A DNA stretch of 64,000 nucleotides, from NCBI GenBank assembly GCA_905339275.1, contig CAJPFK010000004.1:62001-126000 (forward strand), in the 5' to 3' direction. Under the pieces are notes generated by a model. The model saw only the letters and a list, made by a program, of their open reading frames with translations, was not told the DNA's origin and ran no database searches. A program made the position numbers and the translations under genes. This document shows positions 42,852 through 53,535 of the stretch, in pieces (within the stretch, counting starts at the first letter, position 1; the number at the start of each line of letters is the position of its first letter). Origin of the DNA: Methylophilaceae bacterium (GTDB taxonomy: Bacteria; Pseudomonadota; Gammaproteobacteria; Burkholderiales; Methylophilaceae).

Positions 42852-43164
42852 TTAGCCGCCGGCACCAGCGGTGCAGGCCATGTGTCGGCCACATTTTCCA
42901 TGTCGCCCATAAACATTATCTTGTCCTGAGCCATAGACGTATCGCTATGCTGCCTGGCTCAATCGCAAACGCATTACAACAGGGAACAGGCGCGCATTAA
43001 GCGGTATTGAGGCTGTATTTGAAGGCTGTTTGCAATCTCGTCGCTTTCCTTTTTGCTGGCTTTCCTGGTTGGGAAGTGTCTCAGTGATTAAATCCAATGG
43101 CATAATATAACCGCGGCCTGATAAGGGTCTTTCTCGAAAAATAACGGCTGTATAAAGGGCGAGC
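42852..43164. other. Intergenic gap without gene
   Basis: 313 bases between priA and the inverse autotransporter remnant. A possible -10-like CATAATATA lies near 43102. No open frame of family character, strong hairpin or repeat was found. Confidence 0.5.
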
Positions 43165-44825
43165 ATGTCAGGGACCGGGTGTTGGCGTAACGTGGTGGTA
43201 TTTGGATTGTTCGCGTGTGTTTGCGGGGCACATGCAGAGGATCAGGCATCGGTTGATTCCGGCCCCAAATGGGGAGCGCATATCGATTTCGAGGCCAAGC
43301 CCGGCAGCAAGCGCAGTCTGGGTGAAGCCGATCTGTTTTTACCGCTGAGAGCACCCTGGTTTTTGGCAGCCTGCGCGGCCGCTTCGACGACCATGACAGC
43401 CGTGAGGGCAATTTCGGTCTTGGTGTGCGCCACATGCACGACAGCGGCTGGAACCTGGGCGCTTACGGCTATTTCGACCGCCGCCGTAGCGAAGAGGGCA
43501 ATTATTTCAACCAGGGTACGCTGGGCGCCGAGGTCCTCGGCCGCGACTGGGATTTCCGCACCAACGTATATCATCCCATCGGCGACCGGGCAAAAGACCT
43601 TGGTACCAGGAGCGGCGGTGCTGCGACTGCCACGCTGGCAGGGACTGCGATTCAGGTTGTTACTCCGGGATCAACCATGTGGGAAGAGCGGGCGCTCAAG
43701 GGCTACGATGCTGAAGTAGGCTGGCGTGTGCCGTTCTTCGATGCGGCAGACCATAGCCAACTGCGCCTCTACCTTGGCAGGTACCGTTTTGCCGACGGCG
43801 GGATGACGGTATCGGGCCCGCGGTTGCGGGCGGAGCTTGCTCTGGCCGAGATGCCCGGGTTGTGGCAGGGTTCGCAGTTTTTCCTGGGAGGTGAAACGCA
43901 GCATGACGATGCGCGTGGTACCCAGAGTTTCCTGAGTTTACGGTTGCGTATCCCATTTGGCGGCAAGCCGGAGGGATCCCGGCAGCTCACCATGCAGAAG
44001 CGGCGCATGACCGCGCCGGTAATGCGTGACGTGGACATCGTCACCCAAAGCCGTGTCGTTGCTGCGACGCCGACGCTGGTGGAGACCGCTACCGGGACGG
44101 TTGGCGGACAGACGATCGCGGTGCTGGACAGCGGCACCGTCAACGGCCAGGCCGCCATCCAAGCTGCGCTCGACGCCGCCGGTGCCAATTCCACCGTCGT
44201 CCTTTCCGGCAACTTTACTACCGCGGGGACCGTGAACGTGAATGTCGGCCAGACGCTGATGGGCGCTGGTTCCGTCACTGTGCGCAGCCCATCGGGCCGC
44301 ACCGTTACCCTGACCACGCCGGGCGCCACGATCGAATCGAACATCGCCGCCAACGGCGTGTCGGCCATCAGCATGGCCGATAACAGCACCTTGAGCGGCA
44401 TGACCATCGTCCGCGACACTCCTCCCGCCAATGGCGATCCCCATGCCGTGGAGGCCATTGGCGTCAACGGTGCAACCATCGTTAACAATACCCTCACGGC
44501 TACTTCGACCAACAGTAACGCATTCGGTGTGTATATCCAGGATTCCAGCAACATTACGATCAGCGGCAACACCATCTCGGGCGTGCGACCGTCCGCTGTT
44601 GGCATTGGACTCTACATCAACAACTCGTCGGTGAAGGTTGCTGACAACACGCTGGGCGGCACAGGCAGCACTTCATATGCCGTTTACCTTGTCGCCAACG
44701 GGGGGGATACTGTGACCATTCAACCCGGCTCGACCGGGAACACGTTCTCGAATGGTGTCTGCGGCTTCGTCGGCGCGGGCACCTTCAACGGCACCTTGAT
44801 CGCTGACGGCTCGCCCTGCCCGTAA
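43165..44825 (+). pseudogene. Inverse autotransporter with beta-helix passenger, frameshifted
   Basis: Reads as one gene split by a frameshift between about 43326 and 43350. The first frame has a signal peptide (MSGTGCWRNVVVFGLFACVCGAHA) and the barrel start (GEADLFLPL). The second frame continues LVFGSLRGRFDDHDSREGNF, GLGVRHMHDSGWNLGAYGY, GGETQHDDARGTQSFLSLRL, the pattern of the intimin/invasin-type outer-membrane barrel. From about 44100 to the stop is a right-handed beta-helix (repeated NGATIVNNTLT, SSNITISGNTISG, SSVKVADNTLGG) as surface passenger. One missing base (or net +2) would restore it; sequencing error cannot be excluded. No Ig-like domains. Confidence 0.75.
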
Positions 44826-44888
44826 AGGGTTAAGTGCCGTACAGTTCTAGTTCTTGGTATCGTATTCGCGGAAGTTGCGGGTTTTGTG

Positions 44889-44921
44889 CCCACGCTGAAG
44901 CAAGGCTTGCTTCAGCGTGGG
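44889..44921. repeat. Perfect 15-base-pair hairpin
   Basis: CCCACGCTGAAGCAA (44889-44903), loop GGC, TTGCTTCAGCGTGGG (44907-44921). It lies between the convergent inverse-autotransporter remnant and the lipoprotein gene. A second, looser palindrome (CACCCCACCC / GGGCAGGGTG) follows at 44931-44954. No T-run, so either a REP-like element or an atypical bidirectional terminator. Confidence 0.7.
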
Positions 44922-44964
44922 TAATAGAGACACCCCACCCAGTTGGGCAGGGTGTTGGGCGGTA

Positions 44965-45195
44965 TTAATTACCAGCAGCTTTTCTTGCTGCTTCGACAGC
45001 ATCTTCTGCTTCAGTTTTTGCTTCTTCAGCAGCTTCGGTTGAGTATTGCACCGCCTGATCAACGGCCTGGTCTGCTTCCTGCAGGCTTTGCTCTGCGGCT
45101 GTCGGCTCAGTAACCGCTTCTTCCTTTTTACCGCAACCCGTTAACAATAGTCCGGCAATGAACAACGCAACCAGGGATTGTGAGAAAAATTTCAT
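44965..45195 (-). CDS. Small alanine/glutamate-rich lipoprotein
   Basis: 76 residues. A lipoprotein signal peptide ends in LLLTGC (lipobox, Cys near 21), followed by GKKEEAVTE; this lacks Asp at +2, so outer-membrane sorting is expected. The mature part is a single charged, alanine-rich helix (EAAEEAKTEAEDAVEAARKAA), resembling small coiled-coil lipoproteins. It follows the BON/LysM gene by 23 bases and is likely its partner. Function unknown. Confidence 0.75.
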   Translation of the reverse strand: MKFFSQSLVALFIAGLLLTGCGKKEEAVTEPTAAEQSLQEADQAVDQAVQYSTEAAEEAKTEAEDAVEAARKAAGN

Positions 45196-45218
45196 GTTGG
45201 ATACCTTTCGTTTTAAAG

Positions 45219-45695
45219 TTAGTCGGGGATACGCAGTGTCTGGCCGGGATAAATCTTGTCCGGATGCGTCAGCATTGGCCGGTTGGCTTCAAAAATCTTG
45301 TTGTAAAGATTGGCGTTGCCGTAATACTGCTTTGATATTTTGGAAAGCGTATCGCCGCTGACCACTGTGTAAAAACGCGGTTCCGCGGCTTGTTCCGCAA
45401 CATCCAGCTTATCCACCACACTGCTGACGCCTTTTACATTGCCGCAGGATAGCAGGATTTTTTCCTTGATCTCCTGTGTTGCCGCTTTGCCGCTGACAGT
45501 GACTTCGCCCGTGGCGCCATTGAAACTTACCTGCAGGTTTTCCGCCGAGAGATTCATCTTGGTGATGTAATTTTCGATTGCCTTGCCGGCCGCTGCATTG
45601 GCCGCCGCCGGGTCAGCCGTGGGCGTTGCAGCCTTGGCTTCGCCGATGCCCAGCAGTTTTTCACCGGCGTCCTTGATAAATGCAAATAATCCCAT
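45219..45695 (-). CDS. BON and LysM domain protein (YgaU/Kbp-like)
   Basis: 158 residues: an N-terminal segment MGLFAFIKDAGEKLLGIG, a BON domain (about 38-102; LQVSFNGATGEVTVSGKA, VKGVSSVVDKL), and a LysM domain at the C-terminus (109-157; YTVVSGDTLSKISKQYYG, YPGQTLRIPD). There is no signal peptide, as in E. coli Kbp (YgaU), a potassium-binding protein. Start has AAGGAGAAA ahead. Confidence 0.88.
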   Translation of the reverse strand: MGLFAFIKDAGEKLLGIGEAKAATPTADPAAANAAAGKAIENYITKMNLSAENLQVSFNGATGEVTVSGKAATQEIKEKILLSCGNVKGVSSVVDKLDVAEQAAEPRFYTVVSGDTLSKISKQYYGNANLYNKIFEANRPMLTHPDKIYPGQTLRIPD

Positions 45696-45960
45696 TTTGT
45701 TTCTCCTTAGTGGTGATCAGCCCTTTAAGGGTTGGTGGTATCGTACGAATTAACGGCACCGTCTGATGGCGTGTCGCTTGAAGCATCATATCGCGAAATG
45801 GCCGACGGGAACATTGGCTAAATATGGCTGCGTGGCGCAAAGCAATTCAGCACCTGCATGCGCAGGCGATTGTTAATCTTTGTTAAAAGCCAGGAAGATT
45901 GAAAAACCGAGAAGTGGCGACGCTAAAACGCCGTCTCGGTAGGCTCTAATGCCGTTTATT

Positions 45961-46018
45961 TATGGTACTGAGAACTATGGATCTAACAGCCTCCAGCATG
46001 GCTGGTTGCTGCATTTCA
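45961..46018 (-). repeat. Degenerate direct repeat of the hemE 3' end
   Basis: The 58-base stretch resembles 46091-46146, the 3' end of hemE; GAGAACT, TCTAACAGC, CAGCATG, and GCTGCATTT occur in both in the same order. Translated it gives AMLEAVRS, against CMLKAVRT in HemE. Confidence 0.55.
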
Positions 46019-46065
46019 GTGAAGACTAACCTGCTCGCGCAGGTTAGTCTTCACTGAAATGCAGC
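46008..46065. repeat. Perfect 27-base-pair palindrome after hemE
   Basis: Arm 46008-46034 (beginning GCTGCATTTCAGTGAAGACT) pairs perfectly with 46039-46065 across a TCGC loop. It lies 22 bases beyond the hemE stop. No T-run follows on the minus strand; such a long perfect stem could stop or stabilise the hemE transcript, or be a mobile-element scar. Confidence 0.85.
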
Positions 46066-46086
46066 CTGCGCCAGGGTCGGTGAGAT

Positions 46087-47151
46087 TTAGCTGTGATATT
46101 GAGAACTGAGGGTTCTAACAGCTTTCAGCATGCAGGCTGCATTTTCCGGCGGCGTCCATTGCGTGATGCCATGCCCCAGGTTGAAAACATGGCCGTTTCC
46201 GCGGCCATAGCTGGCGAGGATGTTGGCAACTTCCCTTTCAATCGCTTCCGGAGTTGATAGCAGAATTGCCGGGTCGAGATTGCCTTGCAGCGCTACTTTG
46301 TGACCAACGCGTTTTCTTGCTTCGCCGATATCCACAGCCCAGTCCAGCCCTAGGGCATCCGCACCGATTTCTGCCTGGGCTTCGAGCCAGAGCGCACCGC
46401 CTTTGGTGAACGCGATGCGGGGGATGATGCGGCCCTCGTTTTCACGCTTGAGGCCGGAAATGATCTTTTCCATGTATTGCAGGGAGAATTCACGGTAGGC
46501 ATTGTGCGAGAGTGCGCCGCCCCAGGAGTCGAAAATCATCACGGCTTGCGCGCCGGCCTCGATTTGCGCGTTGAGGTAGGCCGTGACGGCCTGGCTGGTG
46601 ATGTCGAGAATGCGATGCAGCAGGTCCGGCCGTGCATAAGCCATTTTTTTGATAGTGAGGAAATCAGTGCCGCCCTTGCCTTCCACCATGTAAGTAGCCA
46701 GCGTCCATGGGCTGCCAGAGAAGCCGATCAGCGGTACGCGGCCATTCAGGGCCCTGCGAATCCGGGTGACTGCATCAAACACATATTGCAGGCTTGCCAT
46801 ATCCGGTACGGCCAGTTTCCGGATGTCGGCTTCTTCACATAACGTACGCTTGAATTTCGGGCCTTCGCCTTCTTCAAAATACAAGCCCAGTCCCATTGCA
46901 TCCGGGACGGTGAGAATATCCGAGAACAGAATGGCGGCATCGAGCAGCGGGTAGCGATCCAGCGGCTGCAAAGTGACTTCAGTGGCAAAATCCGGGTTTT
47001 TGCAGAGCTGGAGAAAACTGCCGGCGTTCTTGCGGCTGGCACGATACTCCGGCAGGTAACGCCCGGCCTGGCGCATCATCCAGACCGGTGTGTAGTCAGT
47101 CGGTTGGCGCATCAGCGCGCGAAGGAAAGTATCGTTTTTCAGTTGGGTCAT
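46087..47151 (-). CDS. hemE: Uroporphyrinogen decarboxylase
   Basis: Fourth common step of haem synthesis: uroporphyrinogen III to coproporphyrinogen III. 354 residues with the signature [15 protein letters not shown] near 22-36 and [16 protein letters not shown] near 143-158. Start [20 protein letters not shown]. Downstream of gltD on the same strand; hemC and hemL are elsewhere in the window. Confidence 0.97.
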   Translation of the reverse strand: MTQLKNDTFLRALMRQPTDYTPVWMMRQAGRYLPEYRASRKNAGSFLQLCKNPDFATEVTLQPLDRYPLLDAAILFSDILTVPDAMGLGLYFEEGEGPKFKRTLCEEADIRKLAVPDMASLQYVFDAVTRIRRALNGRVPLIGFSGSPWTLATYMVEGKGGTDFLTIKKMAYARPDLLHRILDITSQAVTAYLNAQIEAGAQAVMIFDSWGGALSHNAYREFSLQYMEKIISGLKRENEGRIIPRIAFTKGGALWLEAQAEIGADALGLDWAVDIGEARKRVGHKVALQGNLDPAILLSTPEAIEREVANILASYGRGNGHVFNLGHGITQWTPPENAACMLKAVRTLSSQYHS

Positions 47152-47241
47152 GATGCGGTTCTTATAAAAAATTTGGGGATACGCGCCATGGTATCCCCAG
47201 TGAGTTTAATTCGCCTTGATCTTAATCATCCAGCATCTTGA

Positions 47242-48669
47242 TCATCTGGGTAATGTGGATGAGCCCATGAGGAATTCATCGACCGCCCTGGCGGCCTGGC
47301 GTCCTTCACGAATCGCCCAGACAACGAGAGACTGGCCGCGGCGCATATCGCCGGCCGCAAAAACCTTGGGTTTGCTGGTTGCATAGCAACCTTCGCCGTC
47401 GGTCGTAGCCTTGGCATTGCCGCGATTGTCTTTCTCCACGCCAAATGCATCCAGCACTTTCTGCACAGGGCTGACGAAACCCATGGCAAGCAATACCAGG
47501 TCTGCGGGCATGGTGAATTCGGTGCCGGGCACTTCCTGCATCCTGCCGTCCTTCCACTCGACACGCGCGGCTTTCAGGCCGGTGACTTTGCCATTCTCGC
47601 CAACCAGCTCCTTGGTCATGATCGACCAGTCGCGCTCGCAACCTTCTTCATGTGAACTGGAGGTGCGCAGTTTCAAAGGCCAGTCCGGCCAGACCAGTTC
47701 CTTGTTTTCTTTTTCCGGCGGTTGCGGCATTAACTCGAACTGGGTGATGGAAACGGCGCCATGGCGGTTGGAAGTGCCGACGCAGTCGGAGCCTGTGTCG
47801 CCGCCGCCGATGACGACTACATGCTTGTTGGTGGCCATGATCTGGTTTTCGACCTTGTCTCCCGCTACCACCTTGTTTTGTGGTGTGAGGAAGTCCATCG
47901 CGAAATGCACGCCATCAAGCTCGCGACCGGGAACCGGCAAATCACGCGGATACTCGGCGCCGCCAGCCAGAATCACGGCATCGTATTCGTTGATGACATC
48001 CTCGGCTTTGACGTTTTCGCCTACATTCTGATTGACGCGGAATTCCACGCCTTCGGCTTCCATTTGCGCCATGCGGCGGTCAATGTGCGACTTCTCCATC
48101 TTGAAGTCCGGAATGCCATAGCGCAACAGGCCGCCGATGCGATCCTGCTTCTCAAGGACGACGACATCATGGCCGACGCGAGCCAGTTGCTGCGCTGCTG
48201 CCAGGCCGGCCGGGCCGGAACCGACGACAGCGACTTTTTTGCCGGTTTTGGCAGCGGGCGGTTGCGGCACCACCCAGTTGTTTTCCCAAGCCTTGTCAAT
48301 AATCGCATGTTCTATCGATTTGATGCCAACCGCGTCCGCGTTGATGTTCAGGGTACAGGCCGCTTCGCATGGTGCCGGACAGATGCGGCCGGTAAACTCG
48401 GGAAAGTTGTTGGTCGAGTGAAGAACGTCAATGGCACGGCGCCAGTCCTGCTGGTAAACCAGATCGTTCCAGTCGGGGATGATGTTATTGATGGGGCAGC
48501 CCGTCATGCAGAACGGAATACCGCAATCCATGCAGCGCGCGCCCTGAATCCTGGCCTGGTCGTCAGTCAGATGCAGTACGAATTCCTTATAGTTCCTGAC
48601 GCGGTCGGTGACTGGCAGATTGGCCTCTGAAAGGCGTTCGTATTCAAGAAATCCTGTTACTTTTCCCAT
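47242..48669 (-). CDS. gltD: Glutamate synthase (NADPH) small subunit
   Basis: Flavoprotein that passes electrons from NADPH to the large subunit. 475 residues. N-terminal iron-sulfur cysteines ([19 protein letters not shown] near 43-61; CPAPCEAAC near 98-106), FAD site [16 protein letters not shown] near 149-164, NAD(P)-site [13 protein letters not shown] near 290-302. Start is 26 bases after the gltB stop; the two form one operon. Confidence 0.97.
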   Translation of the reverse strand: MGKVTGFLEYERLSEANLPVTDRVRNYKEFVLHLTDDQARIQGARCMDCGIPFCMTGCPINNIIPDWNDLVYQQDWRRAIDVLHSTNNFPEFTGRICPAPCEAACTLNINADAVGIKSIEHAIIDKAWENNWVVPQPPAAKTGKKVAVVGSGPAGLAAAQQLARVGHDVVVLEKQDRIGGLLRYGIPDFKMEKSHIDRRMAQMEAEGVEFRVNQNVGENVKAEDVINEYDAVILAGGAEYPRDLPVPGRELDGVHFAMDFLTPQNKVVAGDKVENQIMATNKHVVVIGGGDTGSDCVGTSNRHGAVSITQFELMPQPPEKENKELVWPDWPLKLRTSSSHEEGCERDWSIMTKELVGENGKVTGLKAARVEWKDGRMQEVPGTEFTMPADLVLLAMGFVSPVQKVLDAFGVEKDNRGNAKATTDGEGCYATSKPKVFAAGDMRRGQSLVVWAIREGRQAARAVDEFLMGSSTLPR

Positions 48670-48695
48670 GATGTTTCTCTGATATCCTTCGGGGC

Positions 48696-51600
48696 TTAAG
48701 CTGCTTGCTTGTTGGCGGCAGCCGCACGTTCGGCCAGTACGCGCTTGTACTCGTTTGGCAATACTTTGATGAACCTGCCGCGGTAGTTGTTCCAGTCGGC
48801 CAGCATGGCTTTTGCGCGTTCACTGCCAGTGTAGGCCACGTGCTTGGCCAGCAGGCCGAGCAAGGTTGCTTCATCAGGTTGTCCGAGGTGTTCGCCGGCA
48901 AGGGTGCTTATCTTGTCTGCGTGCTCGACTTTTTCCAGTGTCACCATGCTCATGTTGCAGCGTTTGGCAAACATGCCGTCCTCATCGTAGACATAAGCCA
49001 CGCCGCCTGACATGCCCGCAGCGAAGTTGCGGCCAGTCTGGCCGAGCACAACAACGGTACCGCCGGTCATGTATTCGCAGCCGTGATCGCCAACGCCTTC
49101 GACAACCGCGGAAGCGCCGGAGTTGCGTACACAGAAGCGTTCGCCGGCTACGCCATGGAAATAGCTTTCGCCCAGTGTTGCGCCGTACATGACGGTATTG
49201 CCGACAATGATGTTCTCTTCCGGTGTTCCGCGGAAAGCGGCATGCGGCTTGATGACGATGCGACCGCCGCACAGGCCTTTGCCGACGTAATCGTTACCTT
49301 CGCCGGTCAGTTCGAACGTGATGCCGTTGGCGAGGAAAGCCGCAAAACTTTGACCGGCCGTTCCAGTGAGGCGGACCGTGATCGTGTCATCAGGCAGGCC
49401 GTTATGGCCATAGCGCGTTGCTACCTGGTTTGACAGCATCGTGCCGACAGTGCGGTTGGTGTTGACGATAGGCATGTCGATAACGACTTTTTCACCGTTT
49501 TCGAGCGCTGGTCTGGCAAGCTGGATCAGCTTGTTATCCAGTGCGCGTTCAAGGCCGTGCTCCTGCGATTCGGTGTGGCGACGGGATACGCTGCTGTCCA
49601 CCCTGGGCTGGTGAAAAATCTTGCTGAAATCAAGGCCGCTGGCTTTCCAGTGCTCGATACCCGCACGCATGTCGAGCAGGTCGGTACGGCCGATCAGGTC
49701 GTCGAACTTGCGAATGCCGACTTGCGCCATCAATTCACGCACCTCTTCGGCAACAAAGAAGAAATAGTTCACCACGTGTTCAGGCTGGCCGGTAAAACGC
49801 TTGCGCAGTTCGGGGTCCTGCGTGGCAACCCCGACCGGACAGGTGTTGAGATGGCACTTGCGCATCATGATGCAGCCTTCGACGACGAGCGGCGCAGTGG
49901 CAAAGCCGAATTCATCAGCGCCCAGCAATGCGCCGATAACAACATCGCGGCCGGTTTTCATCTGGCCGTCGACCTGGACGATGACGCGGCCGCGCAACTG
50001 GTTCAGCACCAGGGTCTGCTGCGTCTCGGCCAGCCCCAGTTCCCATGGCGTACCGGCATGCTTGATGGAGGACAGCGGCGATGCGCCGGTACCGCCGTCA
50101 TGTCCGGCAATCACGATATGGTCGGACTTGGCCTTGGCGACGCCAGCGGCCACGGTGCCGACTCCGGTTTCGGAAACCAGCTTGACGGAGATGTCGGCCT
50201 TGGGATTCGCATTCTTCAGGTCGTGGATCAGCTGCGCCAGATCCTCGATCGAGTAAATGTCGTGGTGCGGCGGCGGCGAAATCAGGCCGACGCCGGGTAC
50301 CGAAAAGCGCAGTTTGGCGATATACGGGCTGACCTTATGGCCGGGCAGTTGGCCGCCCTCGCCCGGTTTCGCGCCCTGGGCCATCTTGATCTGGATCTGA
50401 TCGGCACTTGCCAGGTATTCAGCAGTCACCCCAAAACGGCCGGAGGCAACCTGCTTGATTTTGGAGCGCATGGAATCGCCGGCCTTGAGCGGGATATCCC
50501 GCTCGATCAGCGTACTGCCGATAACTTCGGCCATGGTGCTGTCTTTGGCCAGCGGGATGAAGCGTTTGGGATCTTCACCGCCTTCACCGGTATTGGATTT
50601 GCCGCCGATGCGGTTCATGGCAATTGCCAGTGTGGCGTGCGCTTCGGTGGAAATCGAACCGAGCGACATGGCGCCGGTCGCAAAACGCTTGACGATTTCC
50701 TTCGCTGGCTCAACTTCGTCCAGCGGAACCGGCGAACCGCTGGGCTTGATTTCAAACAGGCCGCGCAAGGTCATGTGACGCTTGCTCTGATCGTTGATCA
50801 GCCTGGCGTATTCCTTGTAGGTACTGGTTTCACCGGTACGTGTCGCACGTTGCAGCTTGGCGATGGAGTCGGGTGTCCACATGTGTTCTTCACCACGGAC
50901 ACGGAAGGCGTACTCACCACCGGGGTCGAGTGCGCCGAGCAGCACGGGGTCGGTCGAGAAGGCGCTGTTATGGATGCGCAGGCTTTCTTCAGCCACTTCG
51001 TTGAGGCCGATGCCTTCAATCGTGGTGGTGGTGCCGGTGAAGTATTCGCTGACGAACTTGCTGTTGAGGCCAACGGCTTCAAAAATCTGGGCGCCACAGT
51101 ACGATTGATAGGTTGAAATCCCCATCTTCGACATGACCTTGTACAAACCTTTGCCAATGGCCTTGACGAATTTCTTCCGGGCGTCTTTGCTGTCGCCTTC
51201 TGCCGTATGGTTGATGGTTTCCAATGCCAGCCATGGGCAAATGGCTTCGGCACCGTAACCGGCCAGCAGGGCGAAGTGATGGACTTCGCGGGCGGAGCCG
51301 GTATCTACCACCAGGCCTGTGTTGGTGCGCAAACCTGCACGCACCAGATACTGGTGCGTGGCTGAACAGGCGAGCAGGGCCGGAATCGCCAGACGATCCG
51401 CGCTGACCTGGCGGTCGGACAGTATCAGGACATTGAAGCCACTGTTCACGGCTTGTTTTGCGGCACTGCACAGCGCTTCGACTGCATTCACCATGCCCTG
51501 CTTGCCTTGGCTTACCGGATAGGTGATATCGAGCGTCAGCGCGCGGTAACGGTTCTGCGTCAGGGTGTCGATCGCTTTCAGCTGTGCCAGTTCGTCCAGC

Positions 51601-53330
51601 ATGAGAATCGGCTGGCTGGCTTCAAGGCGCAGCGGAGGATTGGTCTCTTCAATACCGAGCAGATTCGGTTTGGGGCCGATGAACGTGACCAGCGACATGA
51701 CCAGTTCTTCGCGGATCGGGTCGATCGGCGGGTTGGTCACCTGCGCGAACAGCTGTTTGAAGTAGTAGTAAAGCAGCTTGGGCCGGTTCGACAGTACCGG
51801 CAAGGCGCTGTCGTTACCCATGGAGCCAGTACCCTCTTCGCCCACCACCATCATCGGTTGCAGGATGAACTTGATATCTTCCTGGGTGTAACCGAAAGCC
51901 TGTTGCACGTCGAGCAGATCGGCGCCCAGCTCCAGTTGGCTCTCGACCTTGGGCAGATCGCCCAGGAAATAGCGGGATTTCTCGATCCATTCTTTGTAGG
52001 GCTTGGCTTGGGCGAGCGACTGTTTGACTTCCGCATCGTCGATGATACGGCCTTGCTCCATGTCGATCAGGAGCATTTTGCCCGGCTGCAGACGCCATTT
52101 CTTGACGATTCTTTCCTCAGGGAAAGTCAGGACGCCCATTTCCGAAGCCATCATGACATGGTCGTCGTCCGTCACTAGGTAGCGGGCCGGGCGCAGGCCG
52201 TTACGATCCAGCGTGGCGCCTATCATGCGGCCATCGGTGAATGCTACGGCTGCCGGGCCATCCCATGGCTCCATCAATGCGGCATGGTATTCATAGAAGG
52301 CGCGCCGTTCTTCATCCATCAGCGGATTACCTGCCCAGGCTTCGGGAATCAGCATCATCATGGCGTGTGGCAGCGAGTAGCCGCCGGCAACCAGCAGTTC
52401 CAATGCATTATCGAATGCCGCAGAGTCGGACTGGCCTTCGGCGATCAGGGGCCAGACTTTTTCCAGGTCTTCGCCGATCAGGGCTGAGCGCATCGCGTCA
52501 TGGCGCGCTGCCATCCAGTTGACGTTGCCCTGCATGGTATTGATTTCGCCATTGTGGGCGATCATGCGGAAGGGATGAGCCAGATCCCAGGCGGGGAAAG
52601 TGTTGGTGGAGAAGCGCTGATGCACCAGGGCAAGCGCAGAGACCATGCTCTCGTCGCGCAGGTCCTGATAGTAAGTGCCCACCTCGTTAGCCAGCAGCAT
52701 GCCCTTGTAGACGATGGTGCGGGACGACAGAGACGGAATATAGAACTGTGAAGCATCTTCCAGCTTCAATGCGCGAACGGCATGCTCAATCCGTTTGCGG
52801 ATGATGAAGAGCTTACGCTCAAACGCGTTCTGGTCTGGCAAGTCGCTGCCGCGTGCAATAAATACCTGGCGCATGACAGGCTCGATATCACGCGCTGCAT
52901 CTGCGATATTGCTGTTGTCGCGCGGGACATCCCGCCAGCCGAGCAGGGTTTGTGCTTCTTCGTGAATAATGCGGGCAATGGCGGATTCGCAGGAAATGCG
53001 GCCATTTTCGGACTGCGGCAGGAATACGGTGCCGCAGGCGTAGTCGCCAGCGGCAGGCAGGCTGATTTTGAGCTTGGCTGCTTCCTGGCGCATGAAAGCG
53101 TCAGGCATCTGAATCAGGATGCCGGCACCATCGCCCAGCTTGGGGTCGTAACCGGTTGCACCGCGATGAGTCAGATTGGCAAGAATCTGTAAGCCCTTGC
53201 GCACGATGTCATGACTTTTTTTGCCCTTGATGTTGGCAATAAAGCCGACGCCACAGGCGTCGTGTTCGTGGCGTGGGTTGTATAGACCCTGTTCTTCAGG
53301 TTTGCTCGATGTATGCACTGGCGTTACCAA
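48696..53330 (-). CDS. gltB: Glutamate synthase (NADPH) large subunit
   Basis: Makes two glutamates from glutamine and 2-oxoglutarate. 1544 residues. The catalytic cysteine follows a propeptide ([10 protein letters not shown], near 23-32). Central FMN-binding domain ([18 protein letters not shown]), 3Fe-4S cysteines ([17 protein letters not shown]), and a C-terminal beta-helix ([17 protein letters not shown]). The start is TTG at 53330, with AGGGGC 8 bases ahead; a GTG four codons later is an alternative. Confidence 0.97.
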   Translation of the reverse strand: MVTPVHTSSKPEEQGLYNPRHEHDACGVGFIANIKGKKSHDIVRKGLQILANLTHRGATGYDPKLGDGAGILIQMPDAFMRQEAAKLKISLPAAGDYACGTVFLPQSENGRISCESAIARIIHEEAQTLLGWRDVPRDNSNIADAARDIEPVMRQVFIARGSDLPDQNAFERKLFIIRKRIEHAVRALKLEDASQFYIPSLSSRTIVYKGMLLANEVGTYYQDLRDESMVSALALVHQRFSTNTFPAWDLAHPFRMIAHNGEINTMQGNVNWMAARHDAMRSALIGEDLEKVWPLIAEGQSDSAAFDNALELLVAGGYSLPHAMMMLIPEAWAGNPLMDEERRAFYEYHAALMEPWDGPAAVAFTDGRMIGATLDRNGLRPARYLVTDDDHVMMASEMGVLTFPEERIVKKWRLQPGKMLLIDMEQGRIIDDAEVKQSLAQAKPYKEWIEKSRYFLGDLPKVESQLELGADLLDVQQAFGYTQEDIKFILQPMMVVGEEGTGSMGNDSALPVLSNRPKLLYYYFKQLFAQVTNPPIDPIREELVMSLVTFIGPKPNLLGIEETNPPLRLEASQPILMLDELAQLKAIDTLTQNRYRALTLDITYPVSQGKQGMVNAVEALCSAAKQAVNSGFNVLILSDRQVSADRLAIPALLACSATHQYLVRAGLRTNTGLVVDTGSAREVHHFALLAGYGAEAICPWLALETINHTAEGDSKDARKKFVKAIGKGLYKVMSKMGISTYQSYCGAQIFEAVGLNSKFVSEYFTGTTTTIEGIGLNEVAEESLRIHNSAFSTDPVLLGALDPGGEYAFRVRGEEHMWTPDSIAKLQRATRTGETSTYKEYARLINDQSKRHMTLRGLFEIKPSGSPVPLDEVEPAKEIVKRFATGAMSLGSISTEAHATLAIAMNRIGGKSNTGEGGEDPKRFIPLAKDSTMAEVIGSTLIERDIPLKAGDSMRSKIKQVASGRFGVTAEYLASADQIQIKMAQGAKPGEGGQLPGHKVSPYIAKLRFSVPGVGLISPPPHHDIYSIEDLAQLIHDLKNANPKADISVKLVSETGVGTVAAGVAKAKSDHIVIAGHDGGTGASPLSSIKHAGTPWELGLAETQQTLVLNQLRGRVIVQVDGQMKTGRDVVIGALLGADEFGFATAPLVVEGCIMMRKCHLNTCPVGVATQDPELRKRFTGQPEHVVNYFFFVAEEVRELMAQVGIRKFDDLIGRTDLLDMRAGIEHWKASGLDFSKIFHQPRVDSSVSRRHTESQEHGLERALDNKLIQLARPALENGEKVVIDMPIVNTNRTVGTMLSNQVATRYGHNGLPDDTITVRLTGTAGQSFAAFLANGITFELTGEGNDYVGKGLCGGRIVIKPHAAFRGTPEENIIVGNTVMYGATLGESYFHGVAGERFCVRNSGASAVVEGVGDHGCEYMTGGTVVVLGQTGRNFAAGMSGGVAYVYDEDGMFAKRCNMSMVTLEKVEHADKISTLAGEHLGQPDEATLLGLLAKHVAYTGSERAKAMLADWNNYRGRFIKVLPNEYKRVLAERAAAANKQAA

Positions 53331-53535
53331 CTCTGTTTGCCCCTATCTTTCATCTGGCCATTTAGGCTCATAACCCCGGTGCTGCACATGCAATGCCGGG
53401 CGTTTTCGCTTGTTCGACCAAATCCACATCAGGCCGTGTAATAAAAAGCGGAACCTTCAATGTTACCGTTAAAGCATCATGAGTTCAATCACATAGCCTC
53501 AAAATCTATGGTTCAAGGCATAATTTTGCCGCATT

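Larger units (their letters stand above)
45700..46086. other. Intergenic gap with degenerate hemE tail copy and large palindrome
   Basis: Holds a copy of the last ~55 bases of hemE (45961-46018) and a 27-base-pair palindrome (46008-46065). No independent gene was found in the remainder (45700-45960). Confidence 0.55.

Noticed and set aside
43356-43719. Continuation of the first autotransporter frame as an independent protein
   Set aside because: After the frameshift its sequence loses barrel patterns, while the other frame keeps them.
44847-45062. 71-codon minus-strand frame ending REYDTKN as a gene or transposase tail
   Set aside because: It overlaps the lipoprotein gene out of frame and runs through the 15-bp hairpin; no transposase motif recognised.
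49557-51116. 519-codon open frame on the plus strand
   Set aside because: Entirely antisense to gltB, with no recognisable motifs; a shadow of high-GC coding sequence.
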